In this document: positions 25,225-36,546 of the stretch, one piece after another
How positions within the stretch are numbered: position 1 is the stretch's first letter
Layout of the letters: each line of letters begins with the position of its first letter
Source of the DNA: Ceratorhiza oryzae-sativae
Taxonomy: Eukaryota; Basidiomycota; Agaricomycetes; Cantharellales; Ceratobasidiaceae
Direction of reading: 5' to 3'
Length of the DNA stretch: 64,000 nt
NCBI GenBank assembly: GCA_030998015.1
Contig: JARWMV010000006.1
Span: 248,001-312,000 of the forward strand
Notes under the pieces: generated by a model
Told to the model about the DNA's origin: nothing
Database searches by the model: none
The model's input: the letters and a program-made list of their open reading frames with translations, nothing else
Program-made: the position numbers and the translations under genes

Positions 25225-26792
25225 CTAATGCATCGGCTCGCAGATCGGCATTCTATAGAACGGCAACGAGAAATACTTTCTCGTCTCTCCCCATGTTCCG
25301 TCGCTCTCTGCTGCGTCGTGGACGTCTACCTCTTCCCACCTGGTGGTGAGACCCATGTCCTCGAGGTGTAATGCAGAAAGGCGTGTGTATACGTCGTAAA
25401 ATGTTGCGTCTACAGGGCATGATCGGATGAGGGCACAGAGTACAGGGACAATGGGGACCTACTTGTAGCCCCAAGTCCATTGAAGAAGCTAAATTTAGAA
25501 TTTTGATCTGACATGAGAGTGCCAAGGTGCTCGAAAAACTGGGAGAGATCTACCGCTCATCCACTTAGCCAACTAAGCCCAAACCCAACCACGAAATAAC
25601 GCTTACCCTCGTAATTCTCTGAAAACGTGTCTGTATAAACGATATCAAACCCACCCTGCTCACCGAGCAATGTTCCGATTTTGTCTTCAGCAACAAAATC
25701 CTGCCATCGCCCTTCTAGGATCTCTACTCCAGGCTTGGAGTACCATCCTGTGAACTTCATGTGTTCGAGAACATCGGGGTGGGGTTCGATAATGACGTGT
25801 CGAGAGGGAGGGGGGTCGAGCGACTGGAATATGGAGTCTATCTGGAAAACAGGGCGTGATATGGGCATCCGTCTTATCTCCAGTCATGCGAAAGGACATA
25901 CTATACCCAGTCCGAATCCAACGTTCAAGACTGTTGGGCCAGACTCCCTGCGCACCTCCGAAGGGGGCCACAATGCACGAACGGTGGCTTCCACTATTCG
26001 TCACAGGTTACACAAGGAATCGTCAATTCATCACGCTGTAGACGTACTAATTGGGCGTTCCCAGCCCATCATGACGCCAACCTCCTCGCCTCCTGCATCG
26101 ACCACGACTATTTCCTGCCCGTTCTTGTCGGCGCGGTAACATAATTTCGAAGAGAGAAAGGCTGATGTCGAACCAGCTGCAGTGTGGTCTTCGGCTCGTA
26201 GTGCCGTTATGGACGTTTTGGATTGTAGCGCGTGGAGCATGAATTCTGGAGGAAATGGTCAGATCATCCGGTAGAGCCAGCCGCAGCGAACGATCGTGCC
26301 TGATCGCAGCCCAGCGTCCCGAATGAGATTATAGCATTCCACATCATTCATCGAAAGCGCCACGTCTCCGGCAGAGTTACCGAGAGCATCAACTAGAAGA
26401 ACCAATCAATGTCTACCCTCTCCAACTTGATGCATCAAATCGACGAACCAGCATTCCATGGTGATCCTGCCTCCAACAAAACCTCGACACAAGTTCGAAC
26501 GTCCTCCTCGTCGCGATGGTCTCCTGCACCATCTCCACCGACCGCAAAATGAAGAGGGCCCCAGCCGCTGGTTGGATCTTGGAACCAGGTCGGGGCGTTG
26601 GCTTGGATCAGAGCCCGGACGCGGGGGATATTGGCAAGTGCCGCCGCCGCTAGCAACTCGCCTCCAGAGTGCCAGTATCTCCTCGTCCTGAGTAGAGATC
26701 CCATTCTCGCCGCCGCTGCCATCTTGCACTTCGACACCTCCGTTGACGGTGGGGAGAGCGTCGGGGTTGTCGTGGTCGTTAGGGGCAGACAT
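25225..26792 (-). CDS. RMT2: RMT2-type protein arginine delta-N-methyltransferase
   Basis: RMT2 transfers methyl groups from S-adenosylmethionine to the delta nitrogen of arginine, in yeast on ribosomal protein uL11 (Rpl12). Exons: about 26792-26449, 26392-26300, 26245-26048, 25993-25902, 25841-25607, 25549-25463, 25409-25225. N-terminal ankyrin-like segments (ELLAAAALANIPRVRALI, GWGPLHFAV, CVEVLLEAGSPWNA) precede the methyltransferase fold: VGVMMGWERPI, the AdoMet loop VLNVGFGLGI, HVIIEPHPDVL, VEILEGRWQDF, FDIVYTDTFSENYEDL and FSFFNGLGA, ending MPICEPMH. The intron after 26300 is of the GC-AG type. Frame problem: the ATG at 26792 (MSAPNDHDNP) is one base out of phase with the ankyrin part. 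Either a 76-nt intron inside exon 1 (joining VNG to GELLAAA) or a one-base indel explains it. The gene is divergent from the helicase gene starting at 26892. Confidence 0.9.
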
Positions 26793-26891
26793 CGGGACGG
26801 ATGTAAACTATTGCAAATCACGAGAGTGGCTGCCTGGTTGCCGCCAACCACACCACGGTCTCCCTCCGATATTTCTGGAGCTGCCTTGGCG
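26793..26891. promoter_or_regulatory. Short bidirectional promoter region
   Basis: Only 99 bp separate the ATGs of RMT2 (-) and helicase copy 1 (+). Both 5' leaders and core promoters must share or overlap this segment unless the true starts lie further inside the genes. No TATA box is visible on either strand. Confidence 0.45.
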
Positions 26892-29800
26892 ATGCTTAAT
26901 GTCAATAATCAGAATCTTGTCCTGCGACGATTATATTTGCGGCAACTTCGGAAATCTACCACAACCTTTGGGCCGAACAAACGATTCTGTGCCAAACGGA
27001 GGCTCACTACTTTGAGTGACTTGAGTAGCATTCAACACAAAGGTAGACACACAAGACCGAACATGGATTTGTGCTCTCACACACATATATGGTAGCCGTT
27101 TCATTTCCACCCAACGCCGCATTACAAGTGCTAGCTGGACCAGGTAGCGGCAAGACGAGCGTGCTCACGTGGAGAGTGGCGGAGCTGGTTCAGAAGCACA
27201 ACGTACCTCCATCAGCCATATGCGTCGTCACATACACCAAAAGAGCCGCCGTGGAGATGAAGAATCGTCTTCTTCGTCAGATGGAAATGAGCGAAGCCCA
27301 GGATCTTGTCCTTGGCACCTTTCATAGTATCTGCGCTCGGTAACGCAAGTGTAATACGCTCTCGCGATCTATTCTAACACGTTTAGCCAGATATCTCCGA
27401 GAACACGGAGGGCGCATTGATATACCCAAAGAGTTCGAAATATGGAGCGATGATCATTGGCAAGTTCCGGCTTTTTCGCGATCAACCACCAAAGTGTATT
27501 GATGCACAATCAGCACTCGCCTGGTCCATCGCCTCATGGCTTCGTATCACCGAAAGGCGACTTATGGGGATGCTGCCATGTTCAGAAATCTTATTTCTCG
27601 GGCAAAGGAACGTCCCGGAATCGACCCCAAACAGGCAGTTGTTGCGTCAGGAGGGCCTGTCTGGATGGGCAGCTTATATGACGACTACGAAAAAGCCTTG
27701 TCCATATCTCATGCATTGGATTTCGAAGATCTACTTCGCAAAGGCCTATTGCTATTCGAAGCTGCGCCGAGCACAATTCATGAACTTGTCCAGCCGCTAC
27801 AACACGTTCTAGTCGATGAGTTGTAAGTCGCCTGCTTTGCGTGGTCGCTGTGTGGTGAGCTCACTGACCTCCCGCACCACCAGCCAAGACACAAGTCTAA
27901 TGCAATACTACCTACTCCAAAAGATCTTCACAGCTACCCAAGGCTCTGTCACGATCGTGGGAGACCCTGATCAAGCGAGTGAGTCGTAAAAGACACCATG
28001 AGTGCAGATAAATTGGCTTATTTTCTATGCACAGTTTACGTATGGAGAAATGCTGGTGCATAGTTTCCTCCAATAGCGCTGCCCGCGACCCAAAATTTTG
28101 CTAACCTGCTCCATAGATATAGCAAACTTCAAGAGAATGAGAAGTGGTTGGTAAATATGTAGGTGTTTAATTGTCATCTTATGCTCCCCTCTTTTCAGAT
28201 CTCCCAACGACAGAAGAGCTTTTGCTGGAGGAGAACTTCAGGTCAACCGGATCGATTCTGGCATTTGCACACGCTATCATTAAACAAGGTAATGTTGTAC
28301 AAATGTCGCATTACATCGCATGCCACTGAAACCATTGGCACAGATCGCACACGGCCCAAGAAGGGACTTTTCACCTCCCAATCTCCCGATGGGCCCATAC
28401 CGACTGCGCGCAGATTTTTGACTGTGAAGCAGAGCGCAGACTACATTGCAGCTGAGATCAAGCGACTCGTTACTACCTCAAGAGGAGCGTTTGAATACGG
28501 GGATTGTGCCGTATTGTGTATGTACCGCTCATTTATCATTCAAGGTATTCTCATGCGTTGAGGATCTAGTCCGCAATAACTACTCAGGATCCGAACTCGT
28601 GTCGTCACTCAAGGCTATGGACATCCCTTTTCAGGATTTGAGAAAAGCCACAAGCTTTGATCGTGCATATGCAGAGATCCTGCTTGCGTATCTTCGTGTG
28701 GCGGCCAACCTAGCCACTACTCCTTCAGTATGCCTAGCACTCGAGGAAGGGCCCCTCGGTGTCGGAAAAGAGGTGAGACATGCTGACTTGTGCTGTATAC
28801 AACGATGAGGCTAAAATACACTGCATAAACCAAAAATCAGTTCACGGCTGCGCTTGTGCGGCTCAGCATTAGCGAAGCGCGACCTATTCGAAACTCTGGC
28901 TTATCTACGCGATGCAAATGTAGAAATGGGACCTTGGGGACAAAAAGCACGCAAGTTTTTGCAAACGATCGATGACATGAGGGTCCTAATAGAGCAGGTG
29001 TGTAATTTATTCGCAGGCTCTGATTCCACTTTAATAAGGACCGTACATTGTCCAATCGATCAAGGGCGCAAGCTCGACGGAACTTCTGGACTATGCTCAT
29101 CGAGTAGTTACGGATGATGCATCCGAAAACGATCAATCCCAGAAGCAAGCTCATCGAAACAAGGCCATAGAACAGCTTGTTTCTACTGGGAGAAACATCG
29201 AATCAAGACGTAACGGGTATGTCCGCCACGCGAATCTTTGGTTGATAACATGTGACTCAGATGCGCAGATTGTCGGTAGGTGATTTCCTCGAGGAGCTTC
29301 AAGACCAATTAGAGCTTGGTGGTCCGAAAGAGAATGTGGGTTAATCGATTCTGCGTTTTTGACTATAGTGCCCAAGCCCTCGTGCAGAAAGTTACCATAT
29401 TACTGCTCACTCTGCCAAAGGGCTAGAATGGCCAGTGGTTTTTATTCCAGAGGGTGAGTATGCGGTACCCTGCACGGCCCAACGCTAGAGTTTAGTCATT
29501 ACCGCTTCCTAGTGGTCAACGGTGTATTTCCCCACGTTAAAGCCGTGGGAAAGGAAGGGGAGGAGGAAGAAAGGCAAGCAATCTATCGACTACCTACAGA
29601 AATAATTGACAATCGAGGGGACGGGATTTGTCAGGCGGCTCCTCTACGTCGCATGCACACGTGCCCAATGCTTACTTTACCTAACCATCCCCCAGAAGAG
29701 GACTGTCGAAACTGAAGGTCGGTGGATAATCATCATCCCAGTGTTCCTACGATGTGCTTCACTTGATGATTGTTAATAGCACACTCATTCGAAGTTCGAC

Positions 29801-30032
29801 TCAATCCCTCCAAGTTTTTCGAAAAGATACCGAAGGTCTGTTCATTTTATACTAAACATTACATAAGAGCCGAAGATGATTTTAATAGTCACTATACCAA
29901 GACAAGTTACCTAGGCTTAATGACGAGGTGTTGGATTTGTTTAGGAGGGTACGTAAGGGGGAGCAGGGAGTCCTTTCGGATGATTTGGACACGCCTGCAT
30001 CAAATCAGTACAGGGAGGGCGGCGTGGTGTAA
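26892..30032 (+). CDS. UvrD-family (SF1A) DNA helicase, copy 1
   Basis: A 3'-5' helicase of the UvrD/PcrA/Srs2/Hmi1 family. The basic first exon (26892-27042, LRRLYLRQLRKSTTTFG) resembles a mitochondrial presequence. Family motifs follow in order: SIQHKAV (Q-motif region), AGPGSGKT (Walker A), VVTYTKRAAVEMKNRL (Ia), GTFHSICAR (Ib), VDEFQDTS (Walker B, split by an intron after 27822), VGDPDQAIYVWRNA (III), LLEENFRST (IV), HSAKGLEWPVVFIPE (V) and EEERRLLYVACTRAQCLLYL (VI). The end is EVLDLFRRVRKGEQG...EGGVV, TAA at 30030-30032. Two introns use GC donors (TG|GCAAGT near 27462; AG|GCAAGC near 29573). Near 29394-29405, just before motif V, one base is missing relative to copies 2 and 3, which breaks the frame. 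About 650 aa is near the size of Hmi1 and shorter than Srs2. Copy 2 follows 360 bp downstream. Confidence 0.8.
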
Positions 30033-30274
30033 TTTTTTTGAGCTCGCTGAATAGCCACTAGGATATCTGAGCCGACAAGCTGTAGTGTCTGGGGATCTCG
30101 CTTCTGGGATCAAGTTTTGGATCCAGACTGAGATCAGAAGTAGCAGCTTCCCAGAGTAATCGATACAACTCCAGCTTTTGAGAATATATCACACTTTTTC
30201 TGCCTATTTGTGCACTCCAGCGACTTGCTCTGTCTTGCAGATGGTGCTGGAGTCGTGTCGGGCGCCTTCGGTAC

Positions 30275-33200
30275 GGATGCAAGTGATTGCAAATACCCGA
30301 GTGGCTTCTTTGTTACGGACACCCGTGTCGTGGCTGCTTGAATCCTTTAATAGACCTCACAGTATAGTGACCCTAGCAGTCGAGATTCATCATGGTCTTG
30401 CGTAGATTTACCACATTGCGCCCACATAAAAGCACCCTAAACCCATCCCGTCACTTGAGTCAACATCAGCAATCAAAACATCTCGAAGGGTTAAACTCTG
30501 TTCAGTACAAGGGCAAGTTTCGCTGGCCGTTATATCTGTAGATTGCCCTAATACTCCATGACAGTCGTCAACCATCCCTCGAAGAAATCTTTGCAAGTTT
30601 TGGCTGGCCCGGGTAGTGGGAAAACAAGGGTGTTGACGTCGAGGATCGCTAAACTAGTGCAAGACGACAAGCTTAAGCCGGCGAGCATATGTGCCGTCAC
30701 GTTCACCAGAAAGGCTGCGCAGGAGATGCGAGATCGACTAGAGGACCAGATAGGCGTTACCGAGGTCGATCAGATGCACCTCGGTACATTTCACTCGGTG
30801 TGTCTTCGGTAAGATAAAACGTTCCTTTGACGCACCTGCTCGCTTCTGATGACATCGACAGATTCCTTCGAGAATACAGATATTTGATTGATATAAAATC
30901 TGAGATCAAGATTTGGGATGAGGACGACTGGTGAGAGCCGAAAGCTGCACTCTGTTGTTCACACGGGCGTCCTCTGAAATCGCATGAACAGCCAACAGAT
31001 AGTCGACCACTTGACTGCGCTGCATAACCCAGAAGTCAAAAAGGCTGGCGCTTCAGTCATTCGCGAGCGCATTGCAAGTGCCAAAGGAAGCGCCGCTGAA
31101 AACGCGAAGGAAGCCTTCTTGGGAAAAGGTGGCCCAGACTGGTTGGGGCAGCTGTTTGACGATTACCAAGAAGTGTTAAAAATCTCAGGAGCCGTAGACT
31201 TTGAGGATCTATTGCGGCTTTGCGAGAACCTGTTTCGGAAGGCTCCCTGGATACCTCGCCTGAAAGGACTTCAGCATGTTCTGGTGGATGAGTTGTACGT
31301 TTCATCGTGAACTGAAGGGGCACCTACATCACACCCAAGTAGCCAGGACACAAGCGAGCGACAATACAACTTACTTCGCCACATGTTTGCTCCCAGTAGT
31401 GGGTCTATCACTATTGTCGGCGATCCTGATCAAGCAAGTGAGTAACATCCTGTTGGGCAGTCACCCATTGATTGAACCCCTAAACCACGTTCTGCACAGT
31501 TTATGCTTGGAGAAATGCAGGTGCATGTCACATACCCTGCAGTGTTATACTAATCCTAAATCACAAACCCCACATAGATATTGCGAATTTCAAAAGAATG
31601 AAACAAGGAAAATATAAACATCCAAGCGTCGCTTGTCTCGCACTTATCTTCCAAAACAGATCTACCTAGTACAGAAGAGTTCTTGCTCGAAGAAAACTAC
31701 CGCTCGACAGAATCAATACTGAAAATTTCACACGCTATAATATCACAAGGTATTTTGCACTAAACCCATGTTCCCTCCATTCAATTCATCGACTGGAACA
31801 GACTCGGAGCGGCCTGAAAAGCATTTGTACACAAAGCGAGCCCCTCCCGGCCCCAAACCGGCTTTGCTGGGGTTTAGGGACACTGAGGAACAAGCCGACT
31901 TCATCGCAACTGAAATTCGGCGACTAGTCGATTCTTCTAAAGGCATTTTCGGGTATGGGGATATTGCCGTACTTTGTGCGTTTTCGTCCCTGAGATTGTG
32001 GTGAACAAACGCTTACACTAAACAGTTCGAGAGAATCAATTCTTTGACCTAACGGCGTCCTTGATAGAAAGCAATATTCCGTATCGCATTCTCCGCGACA
32101 CCATGTGGTTTGAAAGTATGCCCTGCAAAGTTCTGTTAGCCTACCTTAGGGTTGCGTTGGATCCTACAAACACTCCCTCGATATGTTTAGCGCTAAAATA
32201 TGGGCCCTCCGAAGTCAAACCAGATGTAAGATACGTTGCTTGCACTCCATGATTGACACTTAGTATCAGGTCTTCATAGTATATCTCTCGCCTTGTTCAG
32301 AGGAGCATCATGGACAAACGCCCATTGTACTATACCATGTCAGAGTCAGACAATACAAACGGGCAAGGTATAACGGCCGAAAGGATGAAAATCATTGGAT
32401 TTATCCTGGTAATTGAGAAGCTGAAGAACCTTCTCGATCAGGTAAATCACTTTCGGCTCTCCTCTGTTTGTTTAATTGCGCATACATTGATTATCCGATT
32501 CCCCTCGACGCTGTGCATATTTTTATAGGGCGAAAGCACGCACGAAATACTCAATTACGTTTACTATGCTACTAAATATGATGACTTCCTCAACCAAAGG
32601 CTTCAAACCAAAGCCTTCCGCGACAAGCAAGATGTACAGCGTCTCATTAGCCTTGCTCGAACTTTCGGACCTCATAGCAGGTGAGTTGTAGCTCACAACC
32701 CTTCTTCGGAGTTGACTATATATCTTCGCTCACAGAGACGGCCGCCAAGCGCAGAACTTTCTGGACAGGCTTCATCGTCAATCGAAATCTAATAATATGG
32801 ATGTTGGGGTGAGAGGGAAAAGTTTGAATTACCATTCAAATATTGACCAAGCACAGAAAGTGACATTATCGACTGCTCATTCGGCAAAAGGGCTTGAATG
32901 GCCTGTTGTTTTTATTCCAGAGGGTGAGTTCTGCAGACGATTCTGCGGAGATTTTATTGATCATGCTTGCAGTGGTGGATGGTTCGTATCCTCATCGCAG
33001 GACCGAGGATGAAGTGAGAAAGAACGAAGAGAGGTAAAAGCCGCTACTTCTGATCAAGGTACGGAGCTCAATCTAGCTTTGTAGGAGACTCCTTTATGTC
33101 GCGTGCACGCGTGCGCAATGCCTCCTTTATTTGACGTATCCGAAGTCTCGCATGGCTGGACCACGGAGTGCGGAGATATATTTAGCAATTCATTGGCTAA

Positions 33201-33540
33201 GCTTACAGACTCCATCATAGGCAACAAGCAGCGCTTGTCTAATCTCTCGCAATTCGTTAGGAACATCGACAAAGTATGTTGCTTTTATTAATGTGGCTTT
33301 ACCGTAGCTAAAAATCCGCGAAAAATAGACCTTATACCAGGAGCGAGTTCCCCAACTCCACGATAAGGCATTGGAAATGTTCCAAGAAATGCATGGAACA
33401 CGGAAACACGACCTGGAGACAGCTCCTTTGGATTAACTACACGACATTATATGTTTGCGCCGAGGGACAATATCGTGCATTGTTTGTATAGCCATTTGAG
33501 TCTTTGACCTCCAATGACAATTTCAAGGCCAATTCACAAT
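30275..33540 (+). repeat. Helicase duplication unit, left copy
   Basis: Similarity to 46280-49530 begins in the 5' flank (TGCAAATA motif followed by GTGGCT) and runs past the stop codon through a shared 3' flank containing GCGCCGAGGGACAATATC. The duplicated unit is thus larger than the gene. Outside these limits the flanks differ. Confidence 0.75.
30392..33436 (+). CDS. UvrD-family (SF1A) DNA helicase, copy 2
   Basis: This is the best-preserved of the three copies; all helicase motifs can be joined in frame. The N-terminus MVLRRFTTLRPHKSTLNPSR lacks acidic residues and looks like a mitochondrial presequence. Motifs in order: EGLNSVQYK (Q-motif), AGPGSGKT, CAVTFTRKAAQEMRDRL, GTFHSVCLR, VDEFQDTS, VGDPDQAIYAWRNADIANF, LEENYRSTESIL, KVTLSTAHSAKGLEWPVVFI, DGSYPHRRTEDEVRK and EERRLLYVACTRAQCLLYL. 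The end is MFQEMHGTRKHDLETAPLD, TAA at 33434-33436. The first intron needs a GC donor (AAGG|GCAAGT near 30512), shared with copy 3. The first two-thirds of the intron positions match copy 1, so the copies arose by DNA duplication, not retroposition. The family in fungi includes Srs2 (nuclear) and Hmi1 (mitochondrial DNA maintenance). The presequence favours the latter, as an inference. Confidence 0.85.
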
Positions 33541-33876
33541 AATACAAGCATCGGATACTGCCTGCAACGGCCAAATCAACTTCTAACCCAACCCGTCCCA
33601 CTCTAAGCGTGTCCGTCGGGTTGTGGCACCGCTGGCACATCCACATGTACACACAAAGATAACATAATCTATTCCCACATGTCATTAAATTAGAAATGGA
33701 ATTAAATTAAAGGGTGTAATATAATCACTTATTCCTGTTGATGCATTATTTTTGTCAAAGATACATGTGTGTACTGGAATCATCTAAAATATGAACAAGT
33801 CATCAATTGAGTCAAGTTTGTATGCACAGTATATACACAGTTATATTGCATATGACTCACTCATACATGTAGAGTA

Positions 33877-34054
33877 CTCAGCAAAAAGCCAAAACTCTGA
33901 ATAGTGGCCCACTAATACCCACTGTCTAACTAAGCTTTTTAGCACCCACTAGATCATGTGTAGCAGGGGCTACCAGTGTCTAGTATATGCTAAAAATCTT
34001 AGTTAGAGGTGTGGAGCTACTTTGCATTAGCTAGAATTTCAACTTTTGGCTCAG
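33877..34054. mobile_element. MITE with TA flanks (Tc1/mariner type)
   Basis: This is a 178-bp non-coding hairpin element. Outer ends are CTCAG...CTGAG-type (left CTCAGC after TA at 33875-33876; right GGCTCAG before TA at 34055-34056). Inner arms pair: CTAACTAAGCTTTTTAGC near 33926 with GCTAAAAATCTTAGTTAG near 33990 (one mismatch), and AGCCAAAA with TTTTGGCT further out. Flanking TA dinucleotides fit a Tc1/mariner target duplication. It has no coding capacity. The decayed mariner transposase at 45 kb does not obviously share its ends. Confidence 0.6.
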
Positions 34055-34117
34055 TATAAATAAAGGGCCTACACACCTCTTCATACCCCATTGTTTTCTA
34101 CTCTCACTCACACTCTT

Positions 34118-34567
34118 TGTCATGACCCAATGTCATGAACACAATTTATTATATTTCATCTTTTATATATTTTTCCTCTAAGTCAAGTTTATTCTATTTT
34201 TCACAATATATGTGTTGCCACATTATGTAATAGTGCCACAGCACTTATTTTAGTGTTTTCTGTCTAAGCTTGCTCTAGTACTGTACCTGTCTCATCTCAG
34301 TTATTCTCTCACAATTGCATCTCACCTCTGCATTGTATGAGAACTTGTACATGGTAGTTAGCTGAATATATAAGGGAGAGTCTGAGAGCCTTAAGCCTCA
34401 GAACTCAACCTCTTGTCCTGCCCTCTCTTCTACCTGTGTGGTCACCAAGCCATAACAGTCCCTGCCCAGTACTCTTAAGTACAAGTGCACCTCTGATAAC
34501 TCATATCCTTGGCACCTCATTGCCTTCTACCCCTTCCTCCTTCCCTGTCTGTCCCTTAGACATTGCA
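34118..34567 (+). repeat. 5' LTR of truncated chromovirus
   Basis: Starts TGTCATGACC and ends TTGCA (TG...CA ends). It contains TATATAA and the short palindrome CTGAGAGCCTTAAGCCTCAG downstream of it. Confidence 0.7.
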
Positions 34568-34839
34568 GGTTGACTCTCTGTATTTATTGCAGTAGAGTCA
34601 GGTGTTACCCTTTGAGGTATTTGCCCCTGTCTGAGGCTCCAGCCTTGACACTCTTTATTGTAATTAGTTTCTATATGATGTAATATATATAAATATAAAT
34701 TTGATTTCTATAATTTTGGGTATGAACTATAAGCCCAGTCAGCTTGCCAGAGTGAGGCAGGTCCCAGGCCATTCCCTATGTCCCACTCTATGCAACTGGC
34801 TGGAGCAGCTGGAGCAGATGAGTAGTCATAGAAAGCTGG

Positions 34840-36069
34840 CATGACAATCCTGCAGCAGGGCATCCAGGGCATTTCAGGACACTAGATCTCCTATCTCGAG
34901 ATTACTATTGGTCCAGAATGAAAAAATCTGTTGTCAATTATATTCAGGCATGTGACTTGTGTATCTGGAACAAGCATTCAAACCAAGCCCCTCCTGGTCT
35001 CCTACAACCCATAGACTTACCAAATAAACCCTGGGAGGAAATCACCTATGACTTGATCACCGGATTACCAATGTCAGAAGGTTACGATGCAATACTCACA
35101 GTGGTGGACCGATTATCAAAAATGGTACACTTTATCCCCACACACTTGGGAGCCACTGCAGTAGACGTCGCAAACCTATTCGTAAACTTTGTCTGGAAAC
35201 TACACAGATTACCCTGAAAAACCATATCAGACTGAGGCCCTAACTTCAATGCCAAATTCCTTTGCCAATTGTACAAACGCCTAAACATTGAACCACACTA
35301 CTCTATGGCGTACAGACCACAGGTTGATGGGCAAAGCAAAAGACTTAACCAATTTGTCCAAATATATCTTTGTCACTACATAAATCACAGACAGACAGAT
35401 TGGGTAGCAGTGTTGCCTATGGCGGAATTCGTGTATAATAATGGGAAGCACTCAGGATCAAGCCACACACCATTCTTTGCCTGCTATGGTTACAACCCAG
35501 ACTTCACTGTGGGTAATACCAAAGAAAGCCAGGTACCTGCTGCCGATCAACATGCTGAACACCTCAAGGAAATCCAAGAAGAGGCCAAGGCTGCTCTAAC
35601 GATTGCCAATCGAACATACTCTGAATATTATAATCAAAAGCATCGTGAAGCACCAAAGATTGAAGTCGGATCAAAGGTCTTCCTAGACAGCTCAAATATC
35701 AAAACTATACGCCCTTCTAAGAAATTGGATAACAGGCGTTTTGGACCATACAAGGTACTGGAACAAATCAGGAAACATACCTTCAAACTGGAATTACCCA
35801 AATCCATAAAGGTCCATCCAGTATTCCACACTTCACTCCTATTCCCAAAACCAATAGATGACTATAACCGGCAACCTGTACCTGTTCCACCAGTGGTCAC
35901 TCCTGATGGCGAAGAAGAATTTGAAGTTGAAGAAATCCTGGACTCTCGAAAGGTTGGAAGAAGATTGGAGTATTATGTCAAATGGAAAGGCTATGGACCA
36001 GAAGAAAACCTATGGTTACCTAAAGCTGAACTCAAGAACGCACCTGAACGAGTCAAAGAATTCCACTGA
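34840..36069 (+). pseudogene. Integrase-chromodomain fragment of truncated chromovirus
   Basis: One reading frame covers the integrase H2C2 zinc finger (HDNPAAGHPGHFRT...CDLCIWNKH), the catalytic core (EEITYDLITGLP, VVDRLSKMVHFI, then the YRPQVDGQSK region), the C-terminal integrase domain and a chromodomain (EFEVEEILDSRKVGRR, YYVKWKGYG). Two TGA codons (35215-35217 and 35233-35235) break the core; the second stands where the intact relative has an Arg codon. Coding similarity to the element at 37163-44107 is strong throughout, but this is a distinct subfamily. It cannot be functional. It ends 38 bp before the 3' LTR, next to a G-rich polypurine tract. Confidence 0.88.
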
Positions 36070-36107
36070 CTCCACCCCAATGCACTCGGACCTTGATGGG
36101 GGGGAAG

Positions 36108-36546
36108 TGTCATGGCCTAGACCATGACACAGATTTTATTATGATTTTCGTATATTTTATAAAATCTCTCCTTTTCATAATTTTGGACAAGTCCTGTTTA
36201 ATCAGATATATGCATAGAATTACTTACATGATCACGTGACCTTGTTGTTGTTTATGTTCTGTTTGTACCTTCTGGAATATTCCGTTACATGGCACCATTC
36301 TCACATTGTACGATAGTTGTCTTGCACCATAAGTGTATTTGATATAGCTCATTGTATGAATATATAAGGGAGAGTCTGAGAGCCTTAAGCCTCAGAACTC
36401 GACCTCCTGTCGTATCCCCTCTACTACCTGTGTGACTTACCAGTCCATAGTCCCTGCCCAGTCCTCTTAAGGACAAGTGCACTTACTACTCTACCTCCTT
36501 GCGTCTTATTGCACCCTCACTGCACATCCCACCTTAGACGTTGTCA
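36108..36546 (+). repeat. 3' LTR of truncated chromovirus
   Basis: Starts TGTCATGGCC directly after the purine tract GGGGGGGAAG and ends TTGTCA. It matches the 5' LTR strongly from TATATAAGGGAGAG onward and more weakly in the first half. Confidence 0.75.

Larger units (their letters stand above)
34118..36546 (+). mobile_element. Truncated Ty3-type chromovirus
   Basis: The element is bounded by two similar LTRs (34118-34567 and 36108-36546), each with the TATA and leader block TATATAAGGGAGAGTCTGAG. The interior is only 1.5 kb and starts coding abruptly at the integrase zinc finger; gag, protease, reverse transcriptase and RNase H are gone. Flanking 5-mers differ (CTCTT left, GTAAA right), so no target duplication survives. 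The LTRs differ at many sites, so this element is older than the one at 37163-44107. Confidence 0.8.

Noticed and set aside
34568..34580. Possible self-priming site in the truncated chromovirus
   Set aside because: The bases after its 5' LTR match the LTR leader only in short broken pieces, too weak to call.
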